In this document: piece after piece, positions 8,271-16,709 of the stretch
Position numbering within the stretch: position 1 is the stretch's first letter
How the letters are laid out: each line of letters starts with the position of its first letter
NCBI RefSeq assembly: GCF_000725345.1
Contig: NZ_CP008852.1
Location: 1,393,693-1,457,692, forward strand
Length of the DNA stretch: 64,000 bases
Origin: Pelosinus sp. UFO1
Lineage (GTDB): Bacteria > Bacillota > Negativicutes > DSM-13327
Direction: 5' to 3'
Translations under genes and position numbers: made by a program
The notes under the pieces: model-generated
Database searches by the model: none
What the model was told of the DNA's origin: nothing
Seen by the model: only the letters and a program-made list of their open reading frames with translations

Positions 8271-8606
8271 TGAAGAGTAAGACAAAAAGTTACTTATTTT
8301 GCGTTATAAGAATGTCTTATAAAAAAATACCTCATTATTTCCTGGAAATAGTATAAGTTGGTAGTTATTAAAATCATAGGAGTGAGAGCGTATTTCTATC
8401 AATCTATATCTTTAGGTAGATGCATTTATTTAAATAATATTTTATATTAGAAGTAATTGATTTGACTATATCAGCAAGTGGCAGGAAAAATAGCACACTT
8501 TGTCAAAATCTAGCCCGACTATTTAGATAGAATGAAGGATTACTAGTGCAAATGAAGAAATGATACACTAATAGTCTGTAAGTATTGGTAGTAGGAGGAT
8601 AGGTGT
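8271..8606. other. Intergenic region between xpt promoter and hydE
   Basis: No gene is seen. It holds a perfect palindrome with TTATAAGA at 8304-8311 and TCTTATAA at 8315-8322 (three-base centre), which could be an operator. A possible hydE promoter is TTGTCA (8500-8505), 18 bases, TAGATA (8524-8529). The hydE ribosome site AGGAGG is at 8593-8598. Confidence 0.5.
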
Positions 8607-9644
8607 GTGTCAAAAGTACTGGATATAATCAAGAAAGCACAAAGCACTCATTGTTTAACCAAAGAAGAAATCGTAGAATTACTTAATTGTAATGAGTGTG
8701 ACCAAGAATTATTTATGGCAGCTGATAGGGTGCGCAGTCAATTCGTGGGAGATCAAGTACACTTGCGTGGTTTAATCGAGTTTTCAAATATCTGTCAACA
8801 GAACTGCTGCTATTGTGGACTAAGAAGGGATAATGTTAAGGTTAAGCGATATAAGCTGCTGCCTAACGCTATTATTGAACTTGCTAAAAAAGCAAAAGAT
8901 TATGATTATAAGACGGTTGTGCTGCAATCGGGTGAGAGTCAATCCTACACTGTAACTGAGATGGAGCATATAATTCGCAGTATAAAGGCATTGGGATTGG
9001 CTATTACACTAAGCCTTGGTGAGAAAAGTAAAGAGGAATACCAAAAATACAGAGAAGCCGGTGCTGATCGGTATTTGCTTAGGATCGAAACTACAGATGA
9101 AAAGGTTTATGAAAGCTTACATCCAGGTATGAGTCTTACCAATAGAATGCGGTGTTTGGTTGATTTGAAAAATCTTGGGTATGAAGTAGGAACTGGATGT
9201 TTGGTAGGACTTCCGAATCAAACGATGGAATCATTGGCTGGGGATATTTTATTCTTTAAATCCTTGGATGCTGATATGATTGGACTAGGTCCCTTTATCC
9301 CTAATGAAGATACACCATTAGCGCAAGAGGCAGGTGGCAATTTTACCCTCAGTATTAAAGTGATGGCTATTACTCGATTGTTGTTGCCCGATGCGAATAT
9401 ACCAGCGACTACTGCTATGGAAACTCTAAATAAAAACGGTCGTATGATTGCATTGCAAAGTGGTGCCAATGTAGTTATGCCAAACGTTACAGAAGGTGAG
9501 TATCGAGAAATGTATATGCTATACCCTGGTAAAATTTGCATTAATGATACACCGAAACATTGTAGAGGTTGTATTACAGGCAAAATTCAAGGGATTGGTA
9601 GACAGGTTTCAACCGAATATGGTTATCGACGAAGGAAAAAATAG
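8607..9644 (+). CDS. hydE: [FeFe] hydrogenase maturase HydE (radical SAM)
   Basis: A 345-residue radical SAM enzyme of the BioB-like fold. The cluster motif is CQQNCCYCGL near residue 64 (CxxxCxxC). Three more cysteines near the C-terminus (CINDTPKHCRGC) match the second-cluster site found in many HydE proteins. HydE takes part in building the dithiomethylamine bridge of the H-cluster of [FeFe] hydrogenases, with HydF and HydG. Neither hydF, hydG nor an [FeFe] hydrogenase lies in this window; the neighbouring enzyme is [NiFe]. The GTG start has AGGAGG eight bases before it. Its resemblance to BioB and PylB is overall fold only; the length and HydE-like C-terminus decide the call. Confidence 0.85.
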   Translation: MSKVLDIIKKAQSTHCLTKEEIVELLNCNECDQELFMAADRVRSQFVGDQVHLRGLIEFSNICQQNCCYCGLRRDNVKVKRYKLLPNAIIELAKKAKDYDYKTVVLQSGESQSYTVTEMEHIIRSIKALGLAITLSLGEKSKEEYQKYREAGADRYLLRIETTDEKVYESLHPGMSLTNRMRCLVDLKNLGYEVGTGCLVGLPNQTMESLAGDILFFKSLDADMIGLGPFIPNEDTPLAQEAGGNFTLSIKVMAITRLLLPDANIPATTAMETLNKNGRMIALQSGANVVMPNVTEGEYREMYMLYPGKICINDTPKHCRGCITGKIQGIGRQVSTEYGYRRRKK

Positions 9645-9725
9645 ACTACATCTTTGCAGGAATATGCAGAAAAATGAAGAAATATGTATAATGGTTTTTG
9701 GATTAATTTAGATATTATATATATT

Positions 9726-9748
9726 ATTCATAGGTTATACCTGTGAAT
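9726..9748 (+). repeat. Inverted repeat before motA
   Basis: Ten-base arms (9726-9735 and 9739-9748, one G-U pair) with a three-base loop sit just before the motA ribosome site AGGGGG. It could be an operator or an RNA hairpin near the ribosome site; the function is unknown. Confidence 0.4.
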
Positions 9749-9770
9749 AGAATTTTAGGGGGCTGTAATT

Positions 9771-10556
9771 TTGGAATTATCGACAGTATTAGGTGTTGTA
9801 GTTGGTTTCGTGGCTGTTGGTGTTGGGATGGTACTTAAAGGGGCAAATTTGGCGGTGTTAATCAATCCAGCGGCTTTTTTGATTATTCTCGCTGGTACAG
9901 CTGCTTGTTTGTTAAATGCCTTTCCTATGGAAATTCTTCAAAAATTTCCGACGCTAATTAAAATGCTATTTAAGAAACCGGAGTTTATGTCAAAGGTTGA
10001 TATGCTGAAAATGTTTGTGGAATTATCCCAAACAGCGAGACGTGAAGGTATTTTGGCACTTGAAAGCCGTGTAGACGAGGTGCCAGACGTTTTTCTTAAA
10101 ACTGGTTTGAGTATGGTTATTGACGGTCTTGATCCGGATTTTGTAGGGGACGTATTGGAAGCTGAAATTCAGGGAATGGAAGAGCGCCATCGTGTAGGAG
10201 CGTTAATTTTTTCCCAGGCTGGCTCTTATGCTCCAACATTAGGGGTACTTGGTGCGGTAGTTGGTTTGATTGCTGCATTAGGAAATTTAAATGATATCGA
10301 TGCCCTTGGACATTCTATTGCAGCGGCCTTTGTTGCTACCTTATTAGGGATCTTTACGGGATATGTTATTTGGCATCCATTCTCAAATAAATTAAAAATG
10401 ATGTCCAAAAAAGAGGTTGAAATAAGGAAGATGATGGTTGAAGGGATATTATCCCTGCAAGCTGGTGATTCACCTACAGCAATTGAAGCAAAACTTACTG
10501 TGTTTATTTCCCAAACAGAGAGAAATCAGATGAAGGCCAAAACGGAGGAAGCATAA
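9771..10556 (+). CDS. motA: Flagellar motor stator protein MotA
   Basis: A 261-residue membrane protein with four hydrophobic segments in the MotA/ExbB pattern: two near residues 1-50 and two around 150-205 (PTLGVLGAVVGLIAALG and AAAFVATLLGIFTGYV). Between them lies a cytoplasmic charged domain with the torque-generating region. MotA with MotB forms the ion-driven stator of the flagellar motor. The TTG start is supported by AGGGGG eight bases upstream. Its stop codon shares one base with the motB start, so the two are co-translated. No flagellar structural genes are nearby. Confidence 0.93.
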   Translation: MELSTVLGVVVGFVAVGVGMVLKGANLAVLINPAAFLIILAGTAACLLNAFPMEILQKFPTLIKMLFKKPEFMSKVDMLKMFVELSQTARREGILALESRVDEVPDVFLKTGLSMVIDGLDPDFVGDVLEAEIQGMEERHRVGALIFSQAGSYAPTLGVLGAVVGLIAALGNLNDIDALGHSIAAAFVATLLGIFTGYVIWHPFSNKLKMMSKKEVEIRKMMVEGILSLQAGDSPTAIEAKLTVFISQTERNQMKAKTEEA

Positions 10557-11314
10557 TGTCCAGACGGAAAAAACATCATGATGCTCATCATGAGGAACAC
10601 ATGGATGAATCATGGCTCATTCCTTATGCTGATATATTGACATTGCTGCTTGCACTGTTTATCGTGCTATTTGCATCGGCCCAAGTAGACCAAAAGAAAT
10701 TTGATCAGATGGCTTATTCTTTTAATGCAGCGTTTAGTGGCAGCCCCTCTGTTTTTGATAACAATCGGGCTATCACGCCAGAAGTTGATGCTTCTAAGCC
10801 TAATCAAAGTACGATGGATAGTGCTACAGAACAATCACATCTAAAAGAAACCGTTCAGCTTTTAGAAATTAAAAAACAGATGGACCGTTATATTCAAGAT
10901 AATAATTTATCTGGTGATCTAAATACTCTGCTAACAGATGATGGTCTGATGATTCGTATTAAGGACTCAGCATTGTTTACTTCAGGAAGTGCTGATCTGC
11001 GTCCCGAATCCTTACGTTTGGGTGAAGAGATAGGCAAGTTATTAGCTCCATTATCGCAAAAAATCGTTATCTCAGGTCATACCGATAACGTACCGATTAA
11101 CACGCGGGAATTTCCTTCCAACTGGGAATTGAGCGCAAAACGATCGATTAATTTTATGAAGTTCCTGCTAAGTAAGGAAAGTAAATTGCAGCCTGAAAAG
11201 TTTAGCGCGATTGGCTATGGCGAATATCGTTCACTTGTGCCCAATGATACGATTGATGGACGTGCGAAAAATCGACGCGTAGAAGTGCTCATTATGAGAA
11301 ACGTTAAAATGTAA
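10556..11314 (+). CDS. motB: Flagellar motor stator protein MotB
   Basis: A 252-residue protein with one N-terminal membrane helix containing the essential ion-binding aspartate in PYADILTLLLALFIVLFA. A C-terminal OmpA-like peptidoglycan-binding domain (SGHTDNVPINTREFPSNWEL, KNRRVEVLI) occupies about residues 130-250. It anchors the MotA/B stator to the cell wall and carries the ion path. A His-rich N-terminus (KKHHDAHHEEH) is typical. Ion type (proton or sodium) cannot be told with certainty. A strong terminator follows. Confidence 0.95.
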   Translation: MSRRKKHHDAHHEEHMDESWLIPYADILTLLLALFIVLFASAQVDQKKFDQMAYSFNAAFSGSPSVFDNNRAITPEVDASKPNQSTMDSATEQSHLKETVQLLEIKKQMDRYIQDNNLSGDLNTLLTDDGLMIRIKDSALFTSGSADLRPESLRLGEEIGKLLAPLSQKIVISGHTDNVPINTREFPSNWELSAKRSINFMKFLLSKESKLQPEKFSAIGYGEYRSLVPNDTIDGRAKNRRVEVLIMRNVKM

Positions 11315-11320
11315 GTGATA

Positions 11321-11358
11321 ATGAAAGACTTAGCATATAGCTAAGTCTTTCATTTTTG
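11321..11358 (+). terminator. Terminator after motAB
   Basis: A perfect 14-base stem (11321-11334 with 11340-11353), ATATA loop and T run end the motAB transcript. Confidence 0.9.
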
Positions 11359-11449
11359 TCTGTCTATTAAAAATTAACCGCTTGTATTGGCAAAACCCGG
11401 TCAATACTGATACAATGCATAGTAAAGAGTAAAATTTGGAGTGACGTTA

Positions 11450-11827
11450 GTGATTATTGGTACTGGTATTGATATTATTGAAATTGATCGTATTAAAGCT
11501 GCTATTATACGCCAATCCTTCGTAGAGAGGGTGTTTACTTTAAGTGAACGACAGTATTGTGAAAGCCGAGGTTTGCAAAAGGCATCTTCTTATGCAGCTC
11601 GATTTGCTGGTAAGGAAGCGATAATGAAAGCCTTTGGTACGGGTCTAGCAGGTGGAAGTCTTCAAGATATTGAAATTTTTCTCAATGACAAAGGGTGTCC
11701 ACATGTAAATTTAAGCGGCCAATTTGCCGCTTTGGCTAGAGAGTTGGGGGTCAGCTCAATTCATATATCATTGACACACGCGCGGGAGTATGCCGCTGCA
11801 CAAGCTATTTTATGGGGAGGTAAATAA
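11450..11827 (+). CDS. acpS: Holo-[acyl-carrier-protein] synthase
   Basis: A 125-residue enzyme of the AcpS family, which transfers 4'-phosphopantetheine from CoA to apo-ACP. The magnesium-binding GTGIDIIEI at the N-terminus and FAGKEAIMKAFGTG near residue 52 are diagnostic. GTG 11450 gives the family's usual N-terminus (MIIGTGIDI) and lies eight bases after GGAG; GTG 11441 is too close to that site. The next gene starts two bases after the stop. The acpS-nnr order is common in Firmicutes. Confidence 0.95.
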   Translation: MIIGTGIDIIEIDRIKAAIIRQSFVERVFTLSERQYCESRGLQKASSYAARFAGKEAIMKAFGTGLAGGSLQDIEIFLNDKGCPHVNLSGQFAALARELGVSSIHISLTHAREYAAAQAILWGGK

Positions 11828-11829
11828 AG

Positions 11830-13383
11830 ATGAAAGTAGTGACAGTTGCCCAAATGCGAGACATTGAGCAGGCAGCAATTGAAGAATATGGTATCCCCGG
11901 TATTGTTCTCATGGAGAATGCTGGTGTAGAAGTAGTAAAGCAAATAGAAAATGTACTAGGTAGTATACATAATAAAAGGATTTCCGTTTTTGCGGGTACT
12001 GGTAATAACGGAGGCGATGGCTATGTTGTCGCTCGGCATCTATATAACCAAGGTGCTAAGGTTAAGGTTTTTTTAATTGGAAGTAAAGCGAGTGTTGTGG
12101 GAGATGCATTGACTAATTTGCAGATCATTACTTACATGGGAATTGATGTACTAGAGGTAACTAACTCTCATGATTGGGATAAAGTGAAAATAGCGATGAC
12201 TTTCACTGATTGTCTAGTAGATGCATTATTAGGTACGGGTTTTACAGGACAATTACGAGAAAATATGACACAAGTTGTGGAAAGTATTAATAAAATGAAT
12301 AAGGTGACGATTGCAATTGACGTGCCAACAGGTGTTGACGCGGATACTGGTCAAATTCAAAGTGTAGCAGTAAAAGCGAGTCATACAATAACCTTTGCCT
12401 TGGCGAAACAAGGGCTTTTGCTATATCCAGCTGCTTCTTATGTTGGGGAGTTATGTGTTGCTGATATCGGAATTCCCAGACTGTTATTAAGCGATTCTCA
12501 AATCCAGCAAAATCTTATTACAAGCAATGATGCCCGGGAAATATTTTCCAAGAGGCAACCAGATGTTCATAAGGGGAGTTGTGGAAAAGTCTTAGTGGTA
12601 GCTGGTTCTAAAGGCTTGACTGGCGCTGCTGCTCTTGCGTCAGATGCTGCAATGCGCTGTGGTGCCGGCATGGTGACCTTAGGTATTGCCGAAAGTTTGC
12701 ATGAAATTATGGAGATCAAATTAACGGAAGTTATGACGAGTCCTTTACCGGAAGTCGGGGATGGTTTTGTAGGGGAAGATGCTTTTGATGAAATTGTAAC
12801 GCTTTCTTTGAAAAATGATGTAGTGGCTATCGGCCCTGGTTTAGGAAGACAGACAGAAACATTAGATCTTGTGCGTCAAGTCGTGAAAAGTATAGAGAAA
12901 CCTTTAGTACTCGATGCAGATGCTCTATATGCACTAATCGATCATACTTCTATTTTATTAGAGGCGAAGTCAATGCCTGTGCTTACACCTCATCCAGGGG
13001 AAATGGCGCGGCTTGTCGGCTTAACAACGGAAGAAGTAAATCAAGATCGGATTTACATTGCTAGGCAAGCAGCTACAGAGTGGGGAAGTATCGTTATTCT
13101 AAAAGGTGCACGAACAGTTGTAGCATTTCCAGATGGTGAGGTATATATTAATAGTAGTGGTAATGCTGGTATGGCTACAGCTGGTGCTGGTGATGTTTTA
13201 ACTGGGGTAATTACAGGACTTATTGGTCAAGGTTTATCGAGCCACGAGGCCGCATTAGCTGGCGTGTATCTTCATGGATTAGCTGGAGACATTGTTGCTA
13301 GAGGTGGAATGATCGGTATGGTGGCCAGTGATCTTATTAAAGCATTGCCAGCAGCAATATTTGGAATTCAAGAAAAGGACTAA
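11830..13383 (+). CDS. nnr: Bifunctional NAD(P)H-hydrate epimerase/dehydratase
   Basis: A 517-residue fusion protein. The N-terminal YjeF domain (about 1-215; GTGNNGGDGYVVARHL, AIDVPTGVDADTG) epimerises damaged NAD(P)H hydrate. The C-terminal ribokinase-like domain (about 225-510; HKGSCGKVLVVAGS, TPHPGEMARL, GNAGMATAGAGDVLTG) dehydrates the S form using ADP or ATP. This is a repair enzyme in the cytoplasm. The ribosome site GGGGAGG lies inside the end of acpS, so the pair is coupled. Confidence 0.95.
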   Translation: MKVVTVAQMRDIEQAAIEEYGIPGIVLMENAGVEVVKQIENVLGSIHNKRISVFAGTGNNGGDGYVVARHLYNQGAKVKVFLIGSKASVVGDALTNLQIITYMGIDVLEVTNSHDWDKVKIAMTFTDCLVDALLGTGFTGQLRENMTQVVESINKMNKVTIAIDVPTGVDADTGQIQSVAVKASHTITFALAKQGLLLYPAASYVGELCVADIGIPRLLLSDSQIQQNLITSNDAREIFSKRQPDVHKGSCGKVLVVAGSKGLTGAAALASDAAMRCGAGMVTLGIAESLHEIMEIKLTEVMTSPLPEVGDGFVGEDAFDEIVTLSLKNDVVAIGPGLGRQTETLDLVRQVVKSIEKPLVLDADALYALIDHTSILLEAKSMPVLTPHPGEMARLVGLTTEEVNQDRIYIARQAATEWGSIVILKGARTVVAFPDGEVYINSSGNAGMATAGAGDVLTGVITGLIGQGLSSHEAALAGVYLHGLAGDIVARGGMIGMVASDLIKALPAAIFGIQEKD

Positions 13384-13491
13384 GCATAAAATAACCTTTT
13401 TTCATGCATACTTAATGGTGGTAGGTATATTTTCAAATATAATTTGCAGCCGGTTATCATCCGCCAAATGATAAAATCGTGTATAAAAAAA

Positions 13492-13520
13492 TTGACATTT
13501 GTATATAAAAAAATTATAAT
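13492..13520 (+). promoter_or_regulatory. Consensus promoter of mazEF
   Basis: Perfect TTGACA (13492-13497), 17 bases, perfect TATAAT (13515-13520). The A/T-rich string TATAAAAAAATT occurs just upstream of and within the spacer as a direct repeat, a candidate site for MazE/MazEF autoregulation. Confidence 0.85.
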
Positions 13521-13562
13521 CAATCTATATGAATGTATGTGTTAACTGGCGGGGGTGAAGGC

Positions 13563-13835
13563 GTGGCAGAATTGAGGCGTATTATGATTAGTATCCCGAA
13601 TAGTTTGCTTCAAGAAGTGGATGGTATTATTGCTATAGAAAAATTAAGTCGGAGTCAATTTGTGCGCGACGCTATGCGTCTTTGTATTGAAGAACGTAAA
13701 CGTAAAGAAGTGTATGATAGAATGCGTAAGGGATATCAGGAGATGGCGGGAATTAATCTGACATTAGCTGAGGAAGGATTGCTGGCTGATGCAGATACAT
13801 TTGAAATGCCTACCCTGCTGGCGGAGCGTGAATAA
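13563..13835 (+). CDS. mazE: Antitoxin MazE (NdoAI/EndoAI type)
   Basis: A 90-residue ribbon-helix-helix protein. The N-terminal strand [17 protein letters not shown] and helix [18 protein letters not shown] make the DNA-binding fold; the C-terminal half ([21 protein letters not shown]) matches the toxin-binding tail of Bacillus EndoAI. It neutralises MazF and should repress its own promoter. The GTG at 13563 follows GGGGGTGA by four bases. The toxin gene begins two bases after the stop. Confidence 0.9.
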   Translation: MAELRRIMISIPNSLLQEVDGIIAIEKLSRSQFVRDAMRLCIEERKRKEVYDRMRKGYQEMAGINLTLAEEGLLADADTFEMPTLLAERE

Positions 13836-13837
13836 AA

Positions 13838-14188
13838 ATGGTCGTAAAACGTGGGGATATTTATTATGCCAATTTAAGCCCGGTAGTGGGTTCGGAACAA
13901 GGAGGGCATCGTCCCGTTTTAGTCATACAAAATGATGTTGGTAATAAATATAGTCCGACCGTTATCGTGGTAGCCATTACTTCACAAATTTCGAAAGCTA
14001 AACTGCCGACTCATGTAGAAATCAATTCGAAACAATCTAGTTTGGAAAAAGACTCCGTTATTTTATTGGAGCAATTACGTACTATTGATAAACGTCGATT
14101 AAAAGAAAAAGTTTCTCACTTAAATGATGATATTATGAGTATGGTTGATGAATCGATAAAGGTGAGTTTGGGTTTGGTTGTGGTATAA
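13838..14188 (+). CDS. mazF: Endoribonuclease toxin MazF/NdoA
   Basis: A 116-residue MazF/PemK family RNase. The N-terminal [31 protein letters not shown] holds the conserved Arg-Gly-Asp and the catalytic arginine in GGHRPV; SQIS and the Thr after VAIT are also family residues. It cuts mRNA at short specific sequences. In Bacillus the same pair usually follows alr; here it follows nnr. The operon ends at a terminator, so this is a stand-alone toxin-antitoxin pair, as in most Firmicute chromosomes. Confidence 0.95.
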   Translation: MVVKRGDIYYANLSPVVGSEQGGHRPVLVIQNDVGNKYSPTVIVVAITSQISKAKLPTHVEINSKQSSLEKDSVILLEQLRTIDKRRLKEKVSHLNDDIMSMVDESIKVSLGLVVV

Positions 14189-14231
14189 TTTGTGATCTAA
14201 AGTGAACTGTTTTATTTTAACAAACAACTAG

Positions 14232-14257
14232 GACTTGGTGAAAACCAAGTCTTTTTA
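14232..14257 (+). terminator. Terminator after mazF
   Basis: An eight-base perfect stem with a GAAA tetraloop (14232-14251) and a run of five T. Confidence 0.9.
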
Positions 14258-14290
14258 GTTAGAAAATGATATGTTGTGAGGAGTTTTATT

Positions 14291-15184
14291 ATGATACGTA
14301 GATGGTTAGCAGTATTCATGTTGCTAATGTTTGTTATTATGGTTGTAGCAGGTTGTAGTAAACAAAGTGTAAAACCAGCAGGGCAAGGGGGGCAAAAGCA
14401 AACCAGTTCAGCAAGTTCACCTCTTACTGTGAAGGTACTAGATATTGGACAAGGTGATGCTATTTTAATCCGCGTAGCTGGGCAAACTGTATTGGTTGAT
14501 TCAGGAGATATTAGTACTAGAGAAAAATTAGTACAATACATAAAAAAAGAGGGCATTACCACAATTGATAAGGTAATCATTACTCACCCACATGCCGATC
14601 ATTTAGGCGGAATGCCAGGGGTGCTGGATAATTTCAAAGTTAATCAGATTTACGATAGTGGACAAACTACGACCACTGCCCTGTATCGTCAGTATTTAAC
14701 TCTAGTAAAAAAGAAAGAGATACCTTTTACAGTGCTTACTGCCGGTACTGAGATTGTTATTTCTGATGATATTAAACTTAAAATTCTTGCGCCAGAAAAG
14801 CCATTTATAACGGAATCTGAGTTGAATAATAATTCTATAGTTACTAAACTGGTTTATAATAACTTTTCCATGTTATTAACTGGGGATGCAGAAAAGGAAT
14901 CTGAAAACCGTATGGTGAAAACCTATGGAAATGAGCTTAAAAGTACTATATTGAAAGTTGGACATCATGGTAGCAACACCTCTTCGTCAATTGAGTTTTT
15001 AAAAATCGTAGCTCCGGAGGCTGCTATTATCTCACTAGGCGCTAACAACGATTATCACCATCCTCATCCCTCTACAATGAAAAAATTAAATGAGGCCAAG
15101 GTGAAAGTATATCGCACAGATACAGATGGGACGGTAACAGTAAATAGCGACGGAAAAACTTATACAATAACAAAGGAGCAGTAA
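14291..15184 (+). CDS. ComEC-like metallo-beta-lactamase-fold lipoprotein
   Basis: A 297-residue lipoprotein: signal peptide ending VVAGC (lipidated cysteine near residue 18), a short Gln/Ser-rich linker, then a metallo-hydrolase domain. The zinc motif is THPHADHLGG; later ligands appear in LLTGDAE and VGHHGS, and HHPHP near the end. The domain resembles the C-terminal hydrolase domain of ComEC, which degrades the non-transported DNA strand, but the membrane channel is absent. It may be an exported nuclease or phosphodiesterase; the substrate is unknown. GAGGAG lies seven bases before ATG 14291. It is followed after one base by a DUF3006 gene, a frequent pairing. Confidence 0.85.
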   Translation: MIRRWLAVFMLLMFVIMVVAGCSKQSVKPAGQGGQKQTSSASSPLTVKVLDIGQGDAILIRVAGQTVLVDSGDISTREKLVQYIKKEGITTIDKVIITHPHADHLGGMPGVLDNFKVNQIYDSGQTTTTALYRQYLTLVKKKEIPFTVLTAGTEIVISDDIKLKILAPEKPFITESELNNNSIVTKLVYNNFSMLLTGDAEKESENRMVKTYGNELKSTILKVGHHGSNTSSSIEFLKIVAPEAAIISLGANNDYHHPHPSTMKKLNEAKVKVYRTDTDGTVTVNSDGKTYTITKEQ

Positions 15185-15185
15185 T

Positions 15186-15413
15186 ATGAAAGTTCGAGCT
15201 GTTATTGATCGTTTTGAAGGTAGTAAGGCAGTATTATTAGTAGGTGAGGATGAAACGCAAGTATCATGGCCTTGTTGTAGTCTACCTGGTGAAGCGGCAG
15301 AAGGAGACATATTACAAATTACCTTGCAGGTTGATCAGCAAGCCACTAGTGCGGCAAGGCTAGAGGCAGAAAATCTCTTGAAAGAAATAGTGAAGAGAAA
15401 TCAGGAAAGCTAA
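15186..15413 (+). CDS. DUF3006 small protein
   Basis: A 75-residue protein that starts KVRAVIDRFEGSKAVLL, the typical opening of DUF3006, a small beta-barrel domain. It is nearly always found beside ComEC-like hydrolases, as here, but has no known function. The stop codon lies in the loop of the terminator hairpin that follows. Confidence 0.8.
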   Translation: MKVRAVIDRFEGSKAVLLVGEDETQVSWPCCSLPGEAAEGDILQITLQVDQQATSAARLEAENLLKEIVKRNQES

Positions 15414-15432
15414 TGCTTTCCTGATTTCTTTT
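15397..15432 (+). terminator. Terminator overlapping the end of the DUF3006 gene
   Basis: A perfect 14-base stem (15397-15410 with 15415-15428) and a TAAT loop that contains the stop codon, then a short T run. Confidence 0.85.
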
Positions 15433-15636
15433 GTATTAAAGAATTGATTTGAATAAAAAGAAGTAGACATTCACTATGCTTTGATCAAAAAAAGGTCTTA
15501 AATCAAGTTTATTCTTATAGGTGTAAAAAATATTCATAGTTCTATGAGTGAATGTAGAAATTTAAAATAAAATTAAAAATTCTGAAAAATATCAAAATGA
15601 CAGCAGGATTTTTTTTGCCTTTGGAAGAATAAGTAA

Positions 15637-15650
15637 TGTAAACGTTTACA
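15637..15650. promoter_or_regulatory. LacI-family operator (RbsR site)
   Basis: The perfect 14-base palindrome TGTAAACGTTTACA is a typical LacI/GalR-family operator with a central CG. It lies 22 bases before the rbsR start, so RbsR probably represses the whole ribose operon from here. A CcpA-type cre role is also possible because the patterns overlap. Confidence 0.85.
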
Positions 15651-15671
15651 AGATGCAAATAGGAGTTTTTT

Positions 15672-16709
15672 ATGCAGAATGATAAGCAGGTTCTAAAAAA
15701 TACAACAATTAAAGATGTAGCGCAATTAGCTAACGTTTCTATTGCAACTGTTTCCCGTACGTTAAGTGGTAAAGATAAGGTATCGCCATTGCTAGCAGAA
15801 CGTGTAGCGGCAGCCATGAAAGAATTACAATATCAACCTAATGATGTAGCCAGAGCATTAAAGATAAAAGAGTCACGCAGTATTGGTCTTATGATTCCGG
15901 ATATTGAAAATCCATTTTTCCCAGCGTTAGTAAGGGGAGTGCAGGATGCTGCTAAAATCCATAATTATGCCGTTATTTTGTGCAATACTGATGGAAGGCT
16001 AGAAGAAGAAAGAAATTATATCCATTTTTTGTATAGTAAACGAGTGGACGGTATTGTCTTTACTGACAGTGTTTATAACAAACAAAGTATTTCTCTCTTA
16101 GATTCTTTAGGCATTCCTGTTGTTCTCCTGGATAGACGGGTAAGTGGAATTCATGCCAGCACAGTTACTTCTGACAATCGTTTAGGTGCTTTTTTGGCTA
16201 CGGAACATTTAATTGAGTTAGGTAAGAAACGGATTGCATTTATTAGCGGGCCTTTAAAGTTATCTTCTGGCGCCGATCGGGCGAGTGGTTATCAAGATGC
16301 CCTTGTTCGTTATAACATTTCATATAATAAGAATCTAGCGTTTATTGGCGCGTTTACTTACGAAAGTAGTTATAAGGCAGTGGAAGATTTACTATTTAGT
16401 CGAGAAAAGTTTGATGCAGTATTTGCTTCTAATGATCTGATGGCAATTGGTGTTATTGAATGCTTAGCTAAATATGGTATCAGGGTGCCAGAAGATGTAG
16501 CGGTGGTTGGCTTTGATGATATACGTATGGCGGCATGGTATAAACCTTTGTTAACGACGATTCGGCAACCTGTATATGATATGGGGCAATATGCAGTAAA
16601 ACTTTTAGTGGAGCATATTACGGGTGTAAGAGAGACTTATTATGAAAAGATATTTAAGCCTGAACTTATTATTCGTCAGTCTTCAGGCAGTGTGGAGGAA
16701 AGAAAATGA
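15672..16709 (+). CDS. rbsR: Ribose operon repressor RbsR (LacI family)
   Basis: A 345-residue LacI-family regulator. The helix-turn-helix TIKDVAQLANVSIATVSRTLSG is at residues 11-32, the hinge KIKESRSIGLMIPDIENPFF around 62-82, and a periplasmic-binding-protein-like effector domain fills the rest. It likely binds ribose or a ribose derivative. It heads the operon rbsRKDACB and has its palindromic operator just upstream. AGGAG seems weakly spaced but is the only site. The ATGA overlap with rbsK couples their translation. Confidence 0.9.
   Translation: MQNDKQVLKNTTIKDVAQLANVSIATVSRTLSGKDKVSPLLAERVAAAMKELQYQPNDVARALKIKESRSIGLMIPDIENPFFPALVRGVQDAAKIHNYAVILCNTDGRLEEERNYIHFLYSKRVDGIVFTDSVYNKQSISLLDSLGIPVVLLDRRVSGIHASTVTSDNRLGAFLATEHLIELGKKRIAFISGPLKLSSGADRASGYQDALVRYNISYNKNLAFIGAFTYESSYKAVEDLLFSREKFDAVFASNDLMAIGVIECLAKYGIRVPEDVAVVGFDDIRMAAWYKPLLTTIRQPVYDMGQYAVKLLVEHITGVRETYYEKIFKPELIIRQSSGSVEERK

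Noticed and set aside
8470-8500. Sigma-54 promoter before hydE
   Set aside because: A TGGCA and a later GC are present but 11 bases apart rather than 10, and the -12 box is poor.
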